Positions 19,524 through 28,000 of a stretch of 64,000 nt of DNA are shown here, piece after piece (within the stretch, counting starts at the first letter, position 1; each line of letters starts with the position of its first letter). The position numbers and the translations under genes are program-made. The stretch covers positions 62,001 to 126,000 of the forward strand of contig NZ_PQCC01000004.1 of the NCBI RefSeq assembly GCF_002964785.1. The letters are read 5' to 3'. This stretch comes from Pseudoalteromonas sp. T1lg48. Lineage in GTDB: Bacteria; Pseudomonadota; Gammaproteobacteria; Enterobacterales; Alteromonadaceae. A model generated the notes under the pieces. The model was given only the letters and a program-made list of their open reading frames with translations. It ran no database searches and had not been told where the DNA came from.

Positions 19524-19559
19524 AACTGGCCCAAAAAGTTTGCAAGCACTTACATTCAA

Positions 19560-19849
19560 ATCTATTCATTAGCACCTTATAACGCATTGCGCCCTCCTCA
19601 CACTCGTCCTACACAGTATATCGCACACTGCTATTTGCTGTGCTTACGTCAGTAAACTCATCAAAGTTTTAGCTCGAGCTGTAGTTGGTGAACCAAGCCC
19701 TTTCACGGATGCTGGAGAGGTTTGAATGGCGGTTTTGTGCCAGAAGCGGACGGTGGTGACGCTTGCCCAACCGGCAAAAAATGCTTGGCTAAAATTATCG
19801 ACGAAGGAGCGCAAGCCAGGTGTTTTGCGTCCTTTGGCCTAGACACTTG
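19560..19849. other. Gene-free 290 bp, possible decayed attC
   Basis: No gene seen. At 19842-19854 the minus strand reads CATAACAAGTGTC across the stop codon of the next gene. That resembles the start of an attC (compare TAACAAACGC at the intact site), but the rest of the site is not recognisable. It may be a truncated attC end. Confidence 0.3.
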
Positions 19850-20212
19850 TTATGAGTTTTGTGCTTTATAGTCACCGTATTCATCTTGGACAATGCCATA
19901 GTTAACAAGCTTTATTTCGAAAGCTGATAGTTTTGCTATTAAGTCAGATAAATTTTCTGCAATGTGGCTCTCAAGTGGCTCATCCCACTCCCCATTAGAA
20001 GGAGTAAAACCATAAATATCTAAGTAATCAACTGAACCTTCATCTAAGGACTGCCATACTTTAGCAATAAAGCCAGTACAGTTTTTTTCAAATGAGACCC
20101 ACTTAATACTCGCGTTTTCACCATCTATAAAACCCCCAAGGAAAGCTTCAACTTCCTTGCCTCGATTTAAAGCTGATACAGCTTCATCTATTGTCAAATA
20201 CCTACGAGTCAT
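19850..20212 (-). CDS. Integron-cassette hypothetical protein, 120 aa
   Basis: Not recognised; an acidic soluble protein (IDGENASIKWVSF, SVDYLDIYGFTPSNGEWDEP) with no signal or membrane segment. The gene starts 19 bases after an attC site and has few bases to spare at its end, as cassette genes do. Base composition is visibly more A+T-rich than the surroundings. These points mark it as acquired cargo. Confidence 0.7.
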   Translation of the reverse strand: MTRRYLTIDEAVSALNRGKEVEAFLGGFIDGENASIKWVSFEKNCTGFIAKVWQSLDEGSVDYLDIYGFTPSNGEWDEPLESHIAENLSDLIAKLSAFEIKLVNYGIVQDEYGDYKAQNS

Positions 20213-20230
20213 CTCGAATCTCTACGAACA

Positions 20231-20370
20231 CATAACGCCCGCATAAGGGGCAGCAAAACTTAGACGGCGATTGGTTAAACTTGGGCGAAGCACCAAAACT
20301 AATCGCCGCGTAGTTTTGATGTCCCAGCGCCGCGCTTTTCAGGGGCGCGACTTGATGCGTTTGTTAGGGC
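20231..20370 (-). mobile_element. attC: attC site (VCR-like, about 140 bp)
   Basis: On the minus strand the site begins GCCCTAACAAACGCATCAAG and ends CCCCTTATGCGGGCGTTATG. This is the same frame as the Vibrio VCR ends (TAACAAACGC... and ...CCCCTTAGGCGGGCGTTA). Inner arms are complementary (ACGGCGATT with AATCGCCG), giving the folded structure that integrases use. The stop codon of the 20364 gene lies inside its first bases. No integrase gene is in the window, so this is an orphan cassette site. Confidence 0.85.
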
Positions 20371-20837
20371 TTTTTAGCCAAAACAACATCGTAAAAATTG
20401 TCTTTAATAAACTTATACAGCCTTAATTCAGCACCTAGCTCAACCATGTCCTTGATAGCAACTTCCCACTCTTGGAACCCTTCCATTTTGACGAATAGCT
20501 TATGCATCGCAACAGTTTCACCGGTGCGCCCTTTTGATATGTACTGAGAGTGGTGAGACTCGTAACGCATAGATTGGACTTTATTACGCGGAATTCTGAT
20601 CTCACTGAAAGCGCCATCACGAATATACAAAGTACCGGCTTTAATCCAGGCAGAAGGCTTCGTACCATTTTTAAACCAAAAAACAAATGAAGCCAACATA
20701 ACTACTAGGATAACAATGAGCATAAATGCCCCTAAGCCTTCAGCTTGAGCTGCCATAAACAATACGACTGGAAGAGGTGCTAAGGATGCCATGAAGATCT
20801 GAATGTAATTGCGCTCTCTTGGTAATACTGCATCCAT
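20364..20837 (-). CDS. Integron-cassette membrane protein, 157 aa
   Basis: Not recognised by family. Two hydrophobic helices near the N-terminus (about 14-32 and 36-54) are followed by a soluble domain with beta-strand character (TLYIRDGAFSEIRIPRNKV), resembling small bacterial PH-like membrane proteins. The TAA stop overlaps the attC start, the classic end of a cassette gene. A+T-rich compared with neighbours. No cargo function can be assigned. Confidence 0.7.
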   Translation of the reverse strand: MDAVLPRERNYIQIFMASLAPLPVVLFMAAQAEGLGAFMLIVILVVMLASFVFWFKNGTKPSAWIKAGTLYIRDGAFSEIRIPRNKVQSMRYESHHSQYISKGRTGETVAMHKLFVKMEGFQEWEVAIKDMVELGAELRLYKFIKDNFYDVVLAKKP

Positions 20838-20880
20838 AATTAATATTTACCTATAGCCCTAGCAATTTAATATCGAGCGA

Positions 20881-21027
20881 TTGGGTCGTTTTTCTGCCGC
20901 AATCTGTCTCGTTTTTGTCCTATGACCATTGATAGCAAATTTAGAAAGTACTTACCAGCATTGAAGTTACGCTACGTTGGTATAAACGTGGACACGACAA
21001 AAACGACCCATTGGGTCGTTTTCCTGA
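20881..21027. repeat. Small repeat-bounded segment
   Basis: TTGGGTCGTTTT followed by CTG occurs at 20881 and again at 21012, about 130 bp apart. The right copy forms a palindrome (AAAACGACCC-ATT-GGGTCGTTTT, 21001-21023). An inner inverted pair CGTTTTTGTC/GACAAAAACG lies at 20910 and 20996. It could be a terminator plus chance repeats, or a tiny mobile remnant. Confidence 0.4.
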
Positions 21028-21206
21028 CTATGGGAGAAACTCAAGAATTATGGATGTATAAACAGTAATTTCGGTGGAAGAATGAAAGACGATATGTCGC
21101 TCAAAACGGCCCGAGAGACAAAACCATATTCACCATAACTAACCTCTCCTTTCTCGGCGTCCCAGTTAATTTTTGCTCCCCCTCCATACCTTCTTGATAT
21201 TTACGT

Positions 21207-21237
21207 TTGACATTAAAGTTAACTTTAAGGTTAGAGT
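21207..21237 (+). promoter_or_regulatory. MerR-type promoter with 19-bp spacer
   Basis: The -35 box TTGACA (21207-21212) is separated by exactly 19 bp from the -10-like TAGAGT (21232-21237). The spacer contains a perfect 16-bp palindrome TTAAAGTTAACTTTAA (21213-21228). An over-long spacer with a centred dyad is the hallmark of MerR-activated promoters such as those of SoxR and NmlR/AdhR. Confidence 0.75.
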
Positions 21238-21270
21238 GATAGCCATATTCACACAATCGCGGAGCATCTT

Positions 21271-22194
21271 ATGCAAACCATACTCGGAGCGAGCGGGCAA
21301 ATTGGCACTGAACTGGCAAAGGCCTTATACCAAGAGCATATCCATGCTCTACGCCTTGTTAGCCGCAATCCAAGCAAGATAAACCCGACGGATGAGCTGC
21401 TCAGTGCCGACTTGTTAGACGCCCAGCAAACGCATGACGCGATTGCGGGCTCCAGCATCGTTTATTTCACTGCGGGGCTGCCCATCGACTCTGCTATTTG
21501 GGTGCAACAATGGCCGATTATGATGGCCAATGTCATCAAGGCCTGTGCGACTCACAGCGCTAAGCTGGTGTATTTCGACAACACCTATATGTATGAGCAA
21601 AACAATGTGCCACAAACGGAAGACGCGCCGTTTAAACCTTATGGAGCCAAAGGCCGCGTGCGGGCGCAGATCACCACCATGCTGTTAGAAGCGATGCAAA
21701 AAGGTGAAGTTAAGGCCATGATCTGTCGAGCGCCTGAGTTCTATGGGCCGGGGAAAACGCAAAGTATTACCAATGCGACCGTCTTAGATAAGTTACGCGC
21801 CAACCAACAGGCCTTGGTATTCTTACGTGATGATACCTTGCGTACCCTAATTTACACGCCCGACGCCAGCCGTGCCATGGCGCTGTTAGGAAATACCGAG
21901 GATGCCTATGGCCAAACCTGGCACCTGCCCTGCGATGATAATCGCCTGACCTATAAACAACTCATCGCCACCGCCGCGCGGGTGCTTGGCAAACCGTGCC
22001 GCTACAAGGTGCTCAAAGGCTGGCAACATGCACTTGTCAGCCTGTTTAACAAACAGCTCAGGGAAACCAAAGAGCTGCTGCCGCGCTACACCACTGACAA
22101 TATTTTTGTCTCAAACAAGTTTAAGGCACGCTTTCCCGATTTTAAGGTGACTCCCTATGAGCAGGGCATTCGTAACACCCTGCTACAAGAGTAA
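21271..22194 (+). CDS. NAD(P)-dependent epimerase/dehydratase-family protein
   Basis: Extended short-chain dehydrogenase fold with the nucleotide-binding loop at the very N-terminus (LGASGQIGTELAKAL) and a sugar-epimerase-like C-terminal half (AYGQTWHLPCDDNRLTYKQL). The typical catalytic YxxxK is replaced or displaced (compare KPYGAKGRVRAQ), so enzymatic chemistry is uncertain. GGAG lies before the ATG. The promoter is MerR-like (21207-21237), suggesting stress or electrophile induction. Confidence 0.82.
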   Translation: MQTILGASGQIGTELAKALYQEHIHALRLVSRNPSKINPTDELLSADLLDAQQTHDAIAGSSIVYFTAGLPIDSAIWVQQWPIMMANVIKACATHSAKLVYFDNTYMYEQNNVPQTEDAPFKPYGAKGRVRAQITTMLLEAMQKGEVKAMICRAPEFYGPGKTQSITNATVLDKLRANQQALVFLRDDTLRTLIYTPDASRAMALLGNTEDAYGQTWHLPCDDNRLTYKQLIATAARVLGKPCRYKVLKGWQHALVSLFNKQLRETKELLPRYTTDNIFVSNKFKARFPDFKVTPYEQGIRNTLLQE

Positions 22195-22212
22195 TGGCGC
22201 CTTGTTATCACT

Positions 22213-23139
22213 TTAGTTTTCACCCACACACAAGTGGGGATCAGCCGAGACCTGTTCAAACCAGCTGCGCAGACTGTCGATAGCGGCGCGGGTTTTGGCC
22301 GCCACCGCATCGCGGTGAGGGGTGACCGCGTACACGCTGTAATGGGGTAAATGCCACTGCGGGCAGAGACGTTTTAGCCTGCCGGCGGCAAGCAAATGAC
22401 GCACCTCTGGCTCCGGCAGCATGCCATAGCCTATGCCGTCCAAGGTCAACTGAATGACCGCCTGCATATTGTTAACCAGCAAACGCGGCTCATCCAGTGC
22501 GTAGGCGGCAGCGTTTTGCTCATGCGTTAAGGTATGGGCAAAACGTTTGCTATTGATATGGCCAATGTGAGTGTGTCCGGTTAAGGCATCGGGCTGTGTT
22601 GGCGCCACTTCTGCGAGCGGGTGGGCACTGCTTACACAGGGGATCAATTGCCAGTCGGCCAGGTGTCGGGCAATTAATGTTGAGTCGTGTAAAGGGCCTA
22701 TACAGATAGCAAGATCAACCCCTGCAGCGATAATGTCGAAGGGTTCATCGGTCAGAGTTAATTGCAGCTCAACTTTTGGAAAACACTCGGTGAGCTGCTT
22801 AATGGGCTGGCTTAACAGGCCGCCGCCAAAGCCAATGGGCGCAACAATTTTCAGCCGCCCCGAAGGCGTGTGCTGTAACTGCTCCAACTGCTGTTGTGCC
22901 AATTCGGCGGTGGCCAGTAATTGCACCGCCGAGGCGTAATAGATTTCCCCCGCCTCGGTTAGCGTCAGTTTACGGGTGTTGCGGTTAAACAGCCCCAGTG
23001 CGATATCCTGTTCTAATTTGGTGATCTGCTGACTCACCGCCGAGGCGGTCATATTCAACTGCTCCGCCGCACGGCTCATATTGCCCGCCTCCACCGTTTT
23101 TACAAACACTTGCAAGGCGCGAGTTATTTTAGAATTCAT
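22213..23139 (-). CDS. LysR-family transcriptional regulator
   Basis: LTTR with HTH (MSRAAEQLNMTASAVSQQITKLE) and effector domain; 308 residues. Convergent with the dehydratase-like gene and divergent from the PepSY gene, whose promoter carries a Fur box. The target is unknown; it may be the neighbour or a distant gene. Confidence 0.9.
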   Translation of the reverse strand: MNSKITRALQVFVKTVEAGNMSRAAEQLNMTASAVSQQITKLEQDIALGLFNRNTRKLTLTEAGEIYYASAVQLLATAELAQQQLEQLQHTPSGRLKIVAPIGFGGGLLSQPIKQLTECFPKVELQLTLTDEPFDIIAAGVDLAICIGPLHDSTLIARHLADWQLIPCVSSAHPLAEVAPTQPDALTGHTHIGHINSKRFAHTLTHEQNAAAYALDEPRLLVNNMQAVIQLTLDGIGYGMLPEPEVRHLLAAGRLKRLCPQWHLPHYSVYAVTPHRDAVAAKTRAAIDSLRSWFEQVSADPHLCVGEN

Positions 23140-23209
23140 AGATTAAGCATTTCTTATATCAGCTTTAAGCAAAAGCCAATTGCTCCAAAGATGGTGCCAG
23201 CATACCATT

Positions 23210-23230
23210 AAATGATAATGAATATCATTT
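23210..23230. promoter_or_regulatory. Candidate Fur box
   Basis: AAATGATA-ATGAA-TATCATTT is an 8-5-8 perfect inverted repeat that contains the Fur hexamers around a short centre (compare GATAATGATAATCATTATC). It lies 47 bases before the GTG start of the PepSY gene. Confidence 0.75.
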
Positions 23231-23276
23231 CTTTTATTTGGACGTAAAAATTGCCACGTCGAACTGGAGTAAATAC

Positions 23277-24344
23277 GTGACTAAACGCAGTAAGCTTTGG
23301 GATCTCAAAGCCTGGCATTGGATAAGCTCGGCGGTATGCCTTATCGGCATGTTGTTGTTCGCCATCACCGGCATCACCCTCAATCACGCCGGCAGCATTG
23401 AAAGCCAGGCACAAGTAACGCAACTCGAAGCCCGGGTACCCGATGCGATACTAACCCAGCTTGTAAATACCAATCAGCGCGAGCAACTGCCGCATAGTTT
23501 TGCCACCTGGTATACAGGGCAAACCAAGCAAAGGTTAGCGGCCAATGCGCAAATACAGTGGAGCGACTTTGAGCTCTACGTCGCCATGCCTAAGGCGGGC
23601 AGTGATTCCTGGTTTACCGTGGCCCTGGACACGGGCGAGTTTTACCAGGAAGCGACTCATCGCGGCGTGGTCGCCTATTTTAACGACCTGCATAAGGGCC
23701 GCAACACCGGCATCTGGTGGAGCCTGTTTCTCGATCTCTTCTCCATTGCCTGTATCGTCTTTTCGCTGACCGGCCTCTTGCTGCTTAAACGCTATGCCAA
23801 GGGCCGCAAGTCAACCTGGCCCCTGGTGTTGGCGGGGCTTGGTATTCCCGCTTTGGTACTGGCCATACCCGCGCACGCGGCACAAAGAAGTCAGCTAGAG
23901 GTGGAGATCCCCAGACTGACGGTGGCCGAGTATCACCCGCCCTATGTCGCCATCTGGCTGGCCGACGAGCAAGGTAAGGCGGTAATGAACCTGGCGCTCT
24001 GGTACGACACCAAAATGGCCGAACGCGAAGGCGAAAAATGGCTTAAAGACTTACGCCTATGGTGGCGTCGCAGCGGCCGCAGCTTAAACCTACCGGTAGA
24101 TGGTGTAACCGGCGCCACTCGCCGCCCGGGTCAGGTCACGCTCGATTTAAGCCCATTTAAGGCGGATATAGCGGCACTGCCTGCGGGCAGTTACAGCCTG
24201 AATATCGAAGCTGCCCGCGAGTTGGGTGGGCGTGAGCTGCTGCGTATGCCAATCACCTTGCCCATCGGCGAATCGATCACTCTCACCGAGCAAGGAAAGC
24301 ACGAGCTCGGCACTATCACCCTAACCATGGAGCCCAACCAGTGA
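23277..24344 (+). CDS. PepSY-associated TM protein fused to a DUF2271 domain
   Basis: The N-terminal half is a PepSY-TM type membrane protein with helices near residues 14-40, 145-170 and 180-200. The C-terminal half (about 205-355) is a DUF2271-like periplasmic domain with YVAIWLADEQGKAVMNLALW and VDGVTGATRRPGQVTLD. GTG 23277 has GGAG seven bases upstream and begins at the natural cytoplasmic Lys/Arg-rich N-terminus; the TTG at 23238 is less likely. It overlaps the next gene by 4 bases and has a Fur box upstream. Probably part of iron or siderophore uptake as a reductase-like accessory; the exact chemistry is unknown. Confidence 0.85.
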   Translation: MTKRSKLWDLKAWHWISSAVCLIGMLLFAITGITLNHAGSIESQAQVTQLEARVPDAILTQLVNTNQREQLPHSFATWYTGQTKQRLAANAQIQWSDFELYVAMPKAGSDSWFTVALDTGEFYQEATHRGVVAYFNDLHKGRNTGIWWSLFLDLFSIACIVFSLTGLLLLKRYAKGRKSTWPLVLAGLGIPALVLAIPAHAAQRSQLEVEIPRLTVAEYHPPYVAIWLADEQGKAVMNLALWYDTKMAEREGEKWLKDLRLWWRRSGRSLNLPVDGVTGATRRPGQVTLDLSPFKADIAALPAGSYSLNIEAARELGGRELLRMPITLPIGESITLTEQGKHELGTITLTMEPNQ

Positions 24345-25180
24345 AGCTAGCTAAATTACTCCCCGCCCTTGTTTGCGCCAGCCTAAGCGCCGGCGTCTTA
24401 TTCGGCCACAACGCCCACGCCCACCGGGTGTGGTTAAAACCGAACACCACTGTGGTGTCCGGAGATGAGGCCTGGATCACCTTCGATGCGGCCATAGCCA
24501 ATAGCATTTTCAACCCGGATCATCATGCCTATCCACTGCAACGCCTCTTGGCCGTGGGACCCGATGGCAAGGCGGTGGCCATGCAAAACAGCGCCGAACT
24601 GCGTTATCGCAGCGTGTTCGACCTGCACCTCACAGAGCCCGGTACCTATCGGGTATTCAACGCCAGCCGCTCTATCGTGGCGCGTTGGGTAGACGAGCAC
24701 GGAAAACGCCAGAGCTGGCCTGGAAGAGGAAAAACAGGCACGGCGGAGCAATTCGCCCGGCAGGTGCCGAAAAACGCCAAGGATTTGCAAGTCAGTGAAG
24801 TCGCTCGTCGACTGGAAACCTTCGTCACCTTAGGTGCACCCAATGCCAACGCCATTGCACCCAGCGGGCAAGGCCTGGAATTGAATGCCCTCACCCACCC
24901 CAATGATTTATACGTGGGAGAAGCGGCCGCCATGCAATTTCTTATTGATGGCGAAGCCGCATCGGGCACAAGCGTCACCCTGGTACGCCAGGACGAGCGC
25001 TATCGCGACCAGCAGGTGGCCACCGAGCTCAGCGCCGACAAAAACGGTAAAGTCACCCTGGAATTCGCCGAGCCGGGCATGTACTGGCTTGAAGCCGAAT
25101 ATCAAGACCACCAAGGCAAGGCTCCGGCGACCATTCGCCAGGGCAGTTATGTAGCCGTATTCGAGGTGCTTCCCCTTTAA
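24341..25180 (+). CDS. DUF4198-family periplasmic protein
   Basis: Secreted protein of the DUF4198 family often found beside TonB receptors and metal uptake genes. Signal peptide (about 1-25, ending NAHA), then HRVWLKPNTTVVSGDEAWIT and a second Ig-like domain (QFLIDGEAASGTSVTLVR, then FAEPGMYWLEAEYQ). The GTG start overlaps the TGA of the PepSY gene, so the two are translationally coupled and share the Fur promoter. A strong terminator follows. Confidence 0.85.
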   Translation: MKLAKLLPALVCASLSAGVLFGHNAHAHRVWLKPNTTVVSGDEAWITFDAAIANSIFNPDHHAYPLQRLLAVGPDGKAVAMQNSAELRYRSVFDLHLTEPGTYRVFNASRSIVARWVDEHGKRQSWPGRGKTGTAEQFARQVPKNAKDLQVSEVARRLETFVTLGAPNANAIAPSGQGLELNALTHPNDLYVGEAAAMQFLIDGEAASGTSVTLVRQDERYRDQQVATELSADKNGKVTLEFAEPGMYWLEAEYQDHQGKAPATIRQGSYVAVFEVLPL

Positions 25181-25197
25181 GCAGCAATAACTGGCTA

Positions 25198-25214
25198 TGT
25201 AAACGGGCTTTACA
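25198..25214. repeat. TGTAAA-S5-TTTACA palindrome (candidate parS)
   Basis: TGTAAACGGGCTTTACA, both hexamers exact with a five-base G/C centre. It overlaps the first arm of the terminator that follows the DUF4198 gene. Confidence 0.7.
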
Positions 25215-25237
25215 GCGTTTCTGTGAGCCCTTTTTTT
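25205..25237 (+). terminator. Terminator of the PepSY-DUF4198 operon
   Basis: GGGCT...AGCCC stem with inner ACAG/CTGT pairing followed by seven T. Confidence 0.8.
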
Positions 25238-25294
25238 ATTTCCCTATCAACACGCTAGCCTTAGCACATAGATTTAAGCAGCAAACAACATTTA

Positions 25295-25336
25295 CTTAGC
25301 TTGCTAACTAAATTAAAATACTTAGCATGCTAACTA
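25295..25336. promoter_or_regulatory. Tandem MarR-type operators
   Basis: CTTAGCTTGCTAACTA (25295) and CTTAGCATGCTAACTA (25321) are near-identical, each holding a palindrome (TTAGCATGCTAA), and are spaced 26 bp apart. They lie just before the MarR gene, so autoregulation is likely. Confidence 0.65.
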
Positions 25337-25353
25337 AGTTGAGGTTATTGATC

Positions 25354-25821
25354 ATGTCCGATACCCCTTTTCATGAAACCCTGGATTTAAGCCTGTGTGG
25401 GCAACTGGGTCGCGTTCACCGTATCTGCCGGCAGGCGATCACGGTGGCGGTGGAGCCCTTGGGTTTTACCCAGCCAAGGTGGACGGCCATGATGTATATG
25501 CAGCACCTTGGTGAGGGCTGCACCCAGCACGAACTAGCAACCAGCTTGGCTATCGAAATGCCAAGCCTGACGCGCACCTTAAAGCAGTTGGAGCAAAGCG
25601 AGATTATCGAACGCCGAGTCGATAGCCAGGATAAACGTTGTCGGCGCCTGTATTTTACCGAGCAAGGACACCAGCAAATGGCGCTCCTGCGCGCCCGTAT
25701 AGCCGAGATCAAAACTCACCTCTACCGGGATCTCAGCGATGAGCAACTCAACGGCCTCGCCCTTGGATTGCTCCAACTTGAAGAAAATGCACTAAACCTG
25801 ATGCAGGAGGAACGAGAGTGA
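25354..25821 (+). CDS. MarR-family transcriptional regulator
   Basis: Small winged-helix repressor with the MarR core: QHELATSLAIEMPSLTRTLKQ (recognition helix) and RRVDSQDKRCRRLYFTEQG (wing). ATG 25354 has GAGG nine bases upstream; the ATG at 25327 falls inside the operator palindrome and was not chosen. The stop overlaps the next GTG by 4 bases, so it is first in an operon with a membrane fusion protein and a DUF2955 membrane protein, an arrangement typical of organic-acid or drug efflux. Confidence 0.9.
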   Translation: MSDTPFHETLDLSLCGQLGRVHRICRQAITVAVEPLGFTQPRWTAMMYMQHLGEGCTQHELATSLAIEMPSLTRTLKQLEQSEIIERRVDSQDKRCRRLYFTEQGHQQMALLRARIAEIKTHLYRDLSDEQLNGLALGLLQLEENALNLMQEERE

Positions 25822-26897
25822 GCCAGCCACGCACCCCTGACCAACAATTTGCCCGTTACATAAAGGTGGCCATTACCTTCTTTATTGTGTGCTTTGGCTA
25901 TTTTATCGTCGCTGACCTTTATATGCCGATGACCCCACAGGCCCGGGTGTACCATCAGGTAACCCAGATCACACCCCAGGTAAACGGCGATATCGTCATG
26001 GTGGAAGTAAGTAATAACGAGCAGGTAAAAGCCGGCCAGTTGTTGATGCGCATCAATCCCCGACCTTACGAGTTAGCGGTACAGCAGGCCGAGTTAGCCT
26101 TGGCACAGGTACAATTGCAAAACCAACAGCTCGATGCCGACATCAGCGCCCTAAACGCAGATTTAAGCGCCGCTGAGGCCAGGCTCAATGAACAGCAACG
26201 CTTACACAAGCGCAGCGCCGCCCTGCTCGCAAGCAAGGCGATTTCCGAGCAGCAAAGCGATGAAATCACCGCCAGCCTGGCCACCGCCAAGGCGCAGGTC
26301 AGCGCCATCAAAGCGAAAATCCAGGCTGCCAAGATTAAGCGCGGCGAGCACGGCGACAATAATGTTGCCTTGCAACAGGCTAAAAACGCTCTGGCCCAGG
26401 CCCAATTGAACCTAAGCTATACCCAGGTACTGGCGCCCCATGATGGCGTCATCAGCAACCTGCAGGTGACCACAGGTACCTATGCCAAGGCCGGCATGGC
26501 CATGACAGGCCTGGTTGCCAACAGCCTGGATCTGGCCGCCGATTTTCGCGAAAAGTCGCTCTACCATGTGAGTATCGGTAAGGCCGCCCTGGTGAGCTTT
26601 GATGCCCTGCCGGGCCAGGTTTTTAGCGCCCATGTCAGCGAATTTGCCGCCGGCTCCAGCGATGGTCAGCTTAATGCCAACGGCGCCCTGGCTCAGGTAG
26701 AAACGTCAAATCGCTGGGTACGCGACGCACAGCGCCAGCGCATCCATTTGCAACTTGAGCCGCAATCGAACGCTAAATTAACCTACTTACCAAGCGGCTC
26801 CCGCGCTACGGTGCAGATTATTCCCGACGGCGGTATTCGTGCCGCCCTCGCCAAGGTGCAAATTAAATTCGTTAGCCTGATGCACTACATCTATTGA
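25818..26897 (+). CDS. HlyD/EmrA-type membrane fusion protein
   Basis: Periplasmic adaptor anchored by one N-terminal helix (about 14-34), a biotinyl-lipoyl-like domain split around a long coiled coil (about 85-185, rich in Ala/Gln) and a beta-barrel (about 200-330, with APHDGVISNLQVTTGTYAKAG). AGGAGG precedes the GTG, which overlaps the MarR stop. With the downstream DUF2955/FUSC-like protein it resembles the AaeAB type of aromatic acid efflux pump. Confidence 0.9.
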   Translation: MSQPRTPDQQFARYIKVAITFFIVCFGYFIVADLYMPMTPQARVYHQVTQITPQVNGDIVMVEVSNNEQVKAGQLLMRINPRPYELAVQQAELALAQVQLQNQQLDADISALNADLSAAEARLNEQQRLHKRSAALLASKAISEQQSDEITASLATAKAQVSAIKAKIQAAKIKRGEHGDNNVALQQAKNALAQAQLNLSYTQVLAPHDGVISNLQVTTGTYAKAGMAMTGLVANSLDLAADFREKSLYHVSIGKAALVSFDALPGQVFSAHVSEFAAGSSDGQLNANGALAQVETSNRWVRDAQRQRIHLQLEPQSNAKLTYLPSGSRATVQIIPDGGIRAALAKVQIKFVSLMHYIY

Positions 26898-26913
26898 TGG
26901 GCGAGGTGGAATT

Positions 26914-27939
26914 ATGATGCTGACTGCCAACGATGTTCGACAAATGCTGCGTATCGCCAGCGGTGCGACCCTGGGTTTTACCCTAAGTAAGCTGTTCAAC
27001 TGGCCCATGGGCATCTTTTTTACCGTTTACCCCATGCTGCTGCTGGGAATGGTACCTGTGATCAATGCCCATATTGCCCGCCAGTTTGTCGCCAGCGCGC
27101 TCTTTTGTGCCTTTGCGGTTCTGATAGTGCAAGGTCTGCTGGGGTTTCACCCTGTGCTTATGGCGTTGGCGGCATTTTTGGTCTTTGCCTTTTTGTTTTA
27201 CCAGATGAGTCGTGGCGTGAACTTCTTATTCGGTGCGCTCAGCGTGGTGGGATTGTCGATTCAGTGGCATTTCGCCAGTTATAGCCCCGCGGGCATGGAT
27301 CTGTATGAGCTTATTTTTAGCAATATCCTGGCCGTAAGTGTCAGTTTGGGCAGCGCCTATTTGATGCACTGGCTGTTCCCGGACGTGACACCACGCACCC
27401 TGCCTCAGCGTCCAGCGAAAGACAATGCCAGCGTGCGTCATGAAGTGCTTCTGTGTGCCAGCGTCACCACAATATCTTTTATAACGTTTCAGGTTTTGGA
27501 CTTACAAGACTCGGTATCGGCTCAGGCCGCCTCTATCCTGATCCTCCTGCCGCTGTGTTGGAAGGCGGCGGGCATGGCGGGCTGGCAGCGTATCATTGGC
27601 ACCTTGATAGGCTGTAACCTGGCATTGGGGGCGCAAATTCTGTTGTTTAACTACAGCCAGATTCTATTATTTCCGATCTTGGTGCTGTGGATCTTGACCT
27701 TTGTGTTCAGTCGCTACCATGTGCTTGGCGGTGGGCTGCCGGGAATTGGCTTTGGCGTGATCACCACCTTTGGTATTTTGTTCGGACAGTCACTGGCACC
27801 GGATCAGGATTTAATCTACAGCGCCCTGTATCGCTTTAGCTCGGTCTGCGTGGCCATCGCCGTGAGCCTATGTCTGGTCTATTTAATACATCACATGCTC
27901 AACCGCTTTAGTGCGACGCGCCATCACACCTATTTTTAG
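26914..27939 (+). CDS. DUF2955/FUSC-like inner-membrane efflux protein
   Basis: Two sets of about five hydrophobic helices (about 15-150 and 185-330) separated by a cytoplasmic loop, as in the FUSC/aromatic acid exporter group. Begins MMLTANDVRQMLRIASGATLGF, close to the DUF2955 profile. GAGGTGG lies before the ATG. As the third gene of the MarR-HlyD operon it is probably the transmembrane transporter. The substrate is unknown. Confidence 0.85.
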   Translation: MMLTANDVRQMLRIASGATLGFTLSKLFNWPMGIFFTVYPMLLLGMVPVINAHIARQFVASALFCAFAVLIVQGLLGFHPVLMALAAFLVFAFLFYQMSRGVNFLFGALSVVGLSIQWHFASYSPAGMDLYELIFSNILAVSVSLGSAYLMHWLFPDVTPRTLPQRPAKDNASVRHEVLLCASVTTISFITFQVLDLQDSVSAQAASILILLPLCWKAAGMAGWQRIIGTLIGCNLALGAQILLFNYSQILLFPILVLWILTFVFSRYHVLGGGLPGIGFGVITTFGILFGQSLAPDQDLIYSALYRFSSVCVAIAVSLCLVYLIHHMLNRFSATRHHTYF

Positions 27940-28000
27940 GTCCTTTTTTAGTTACAATATCGGCGTTACAATAACGCAAAAGAACTAAACAGGGACGATT

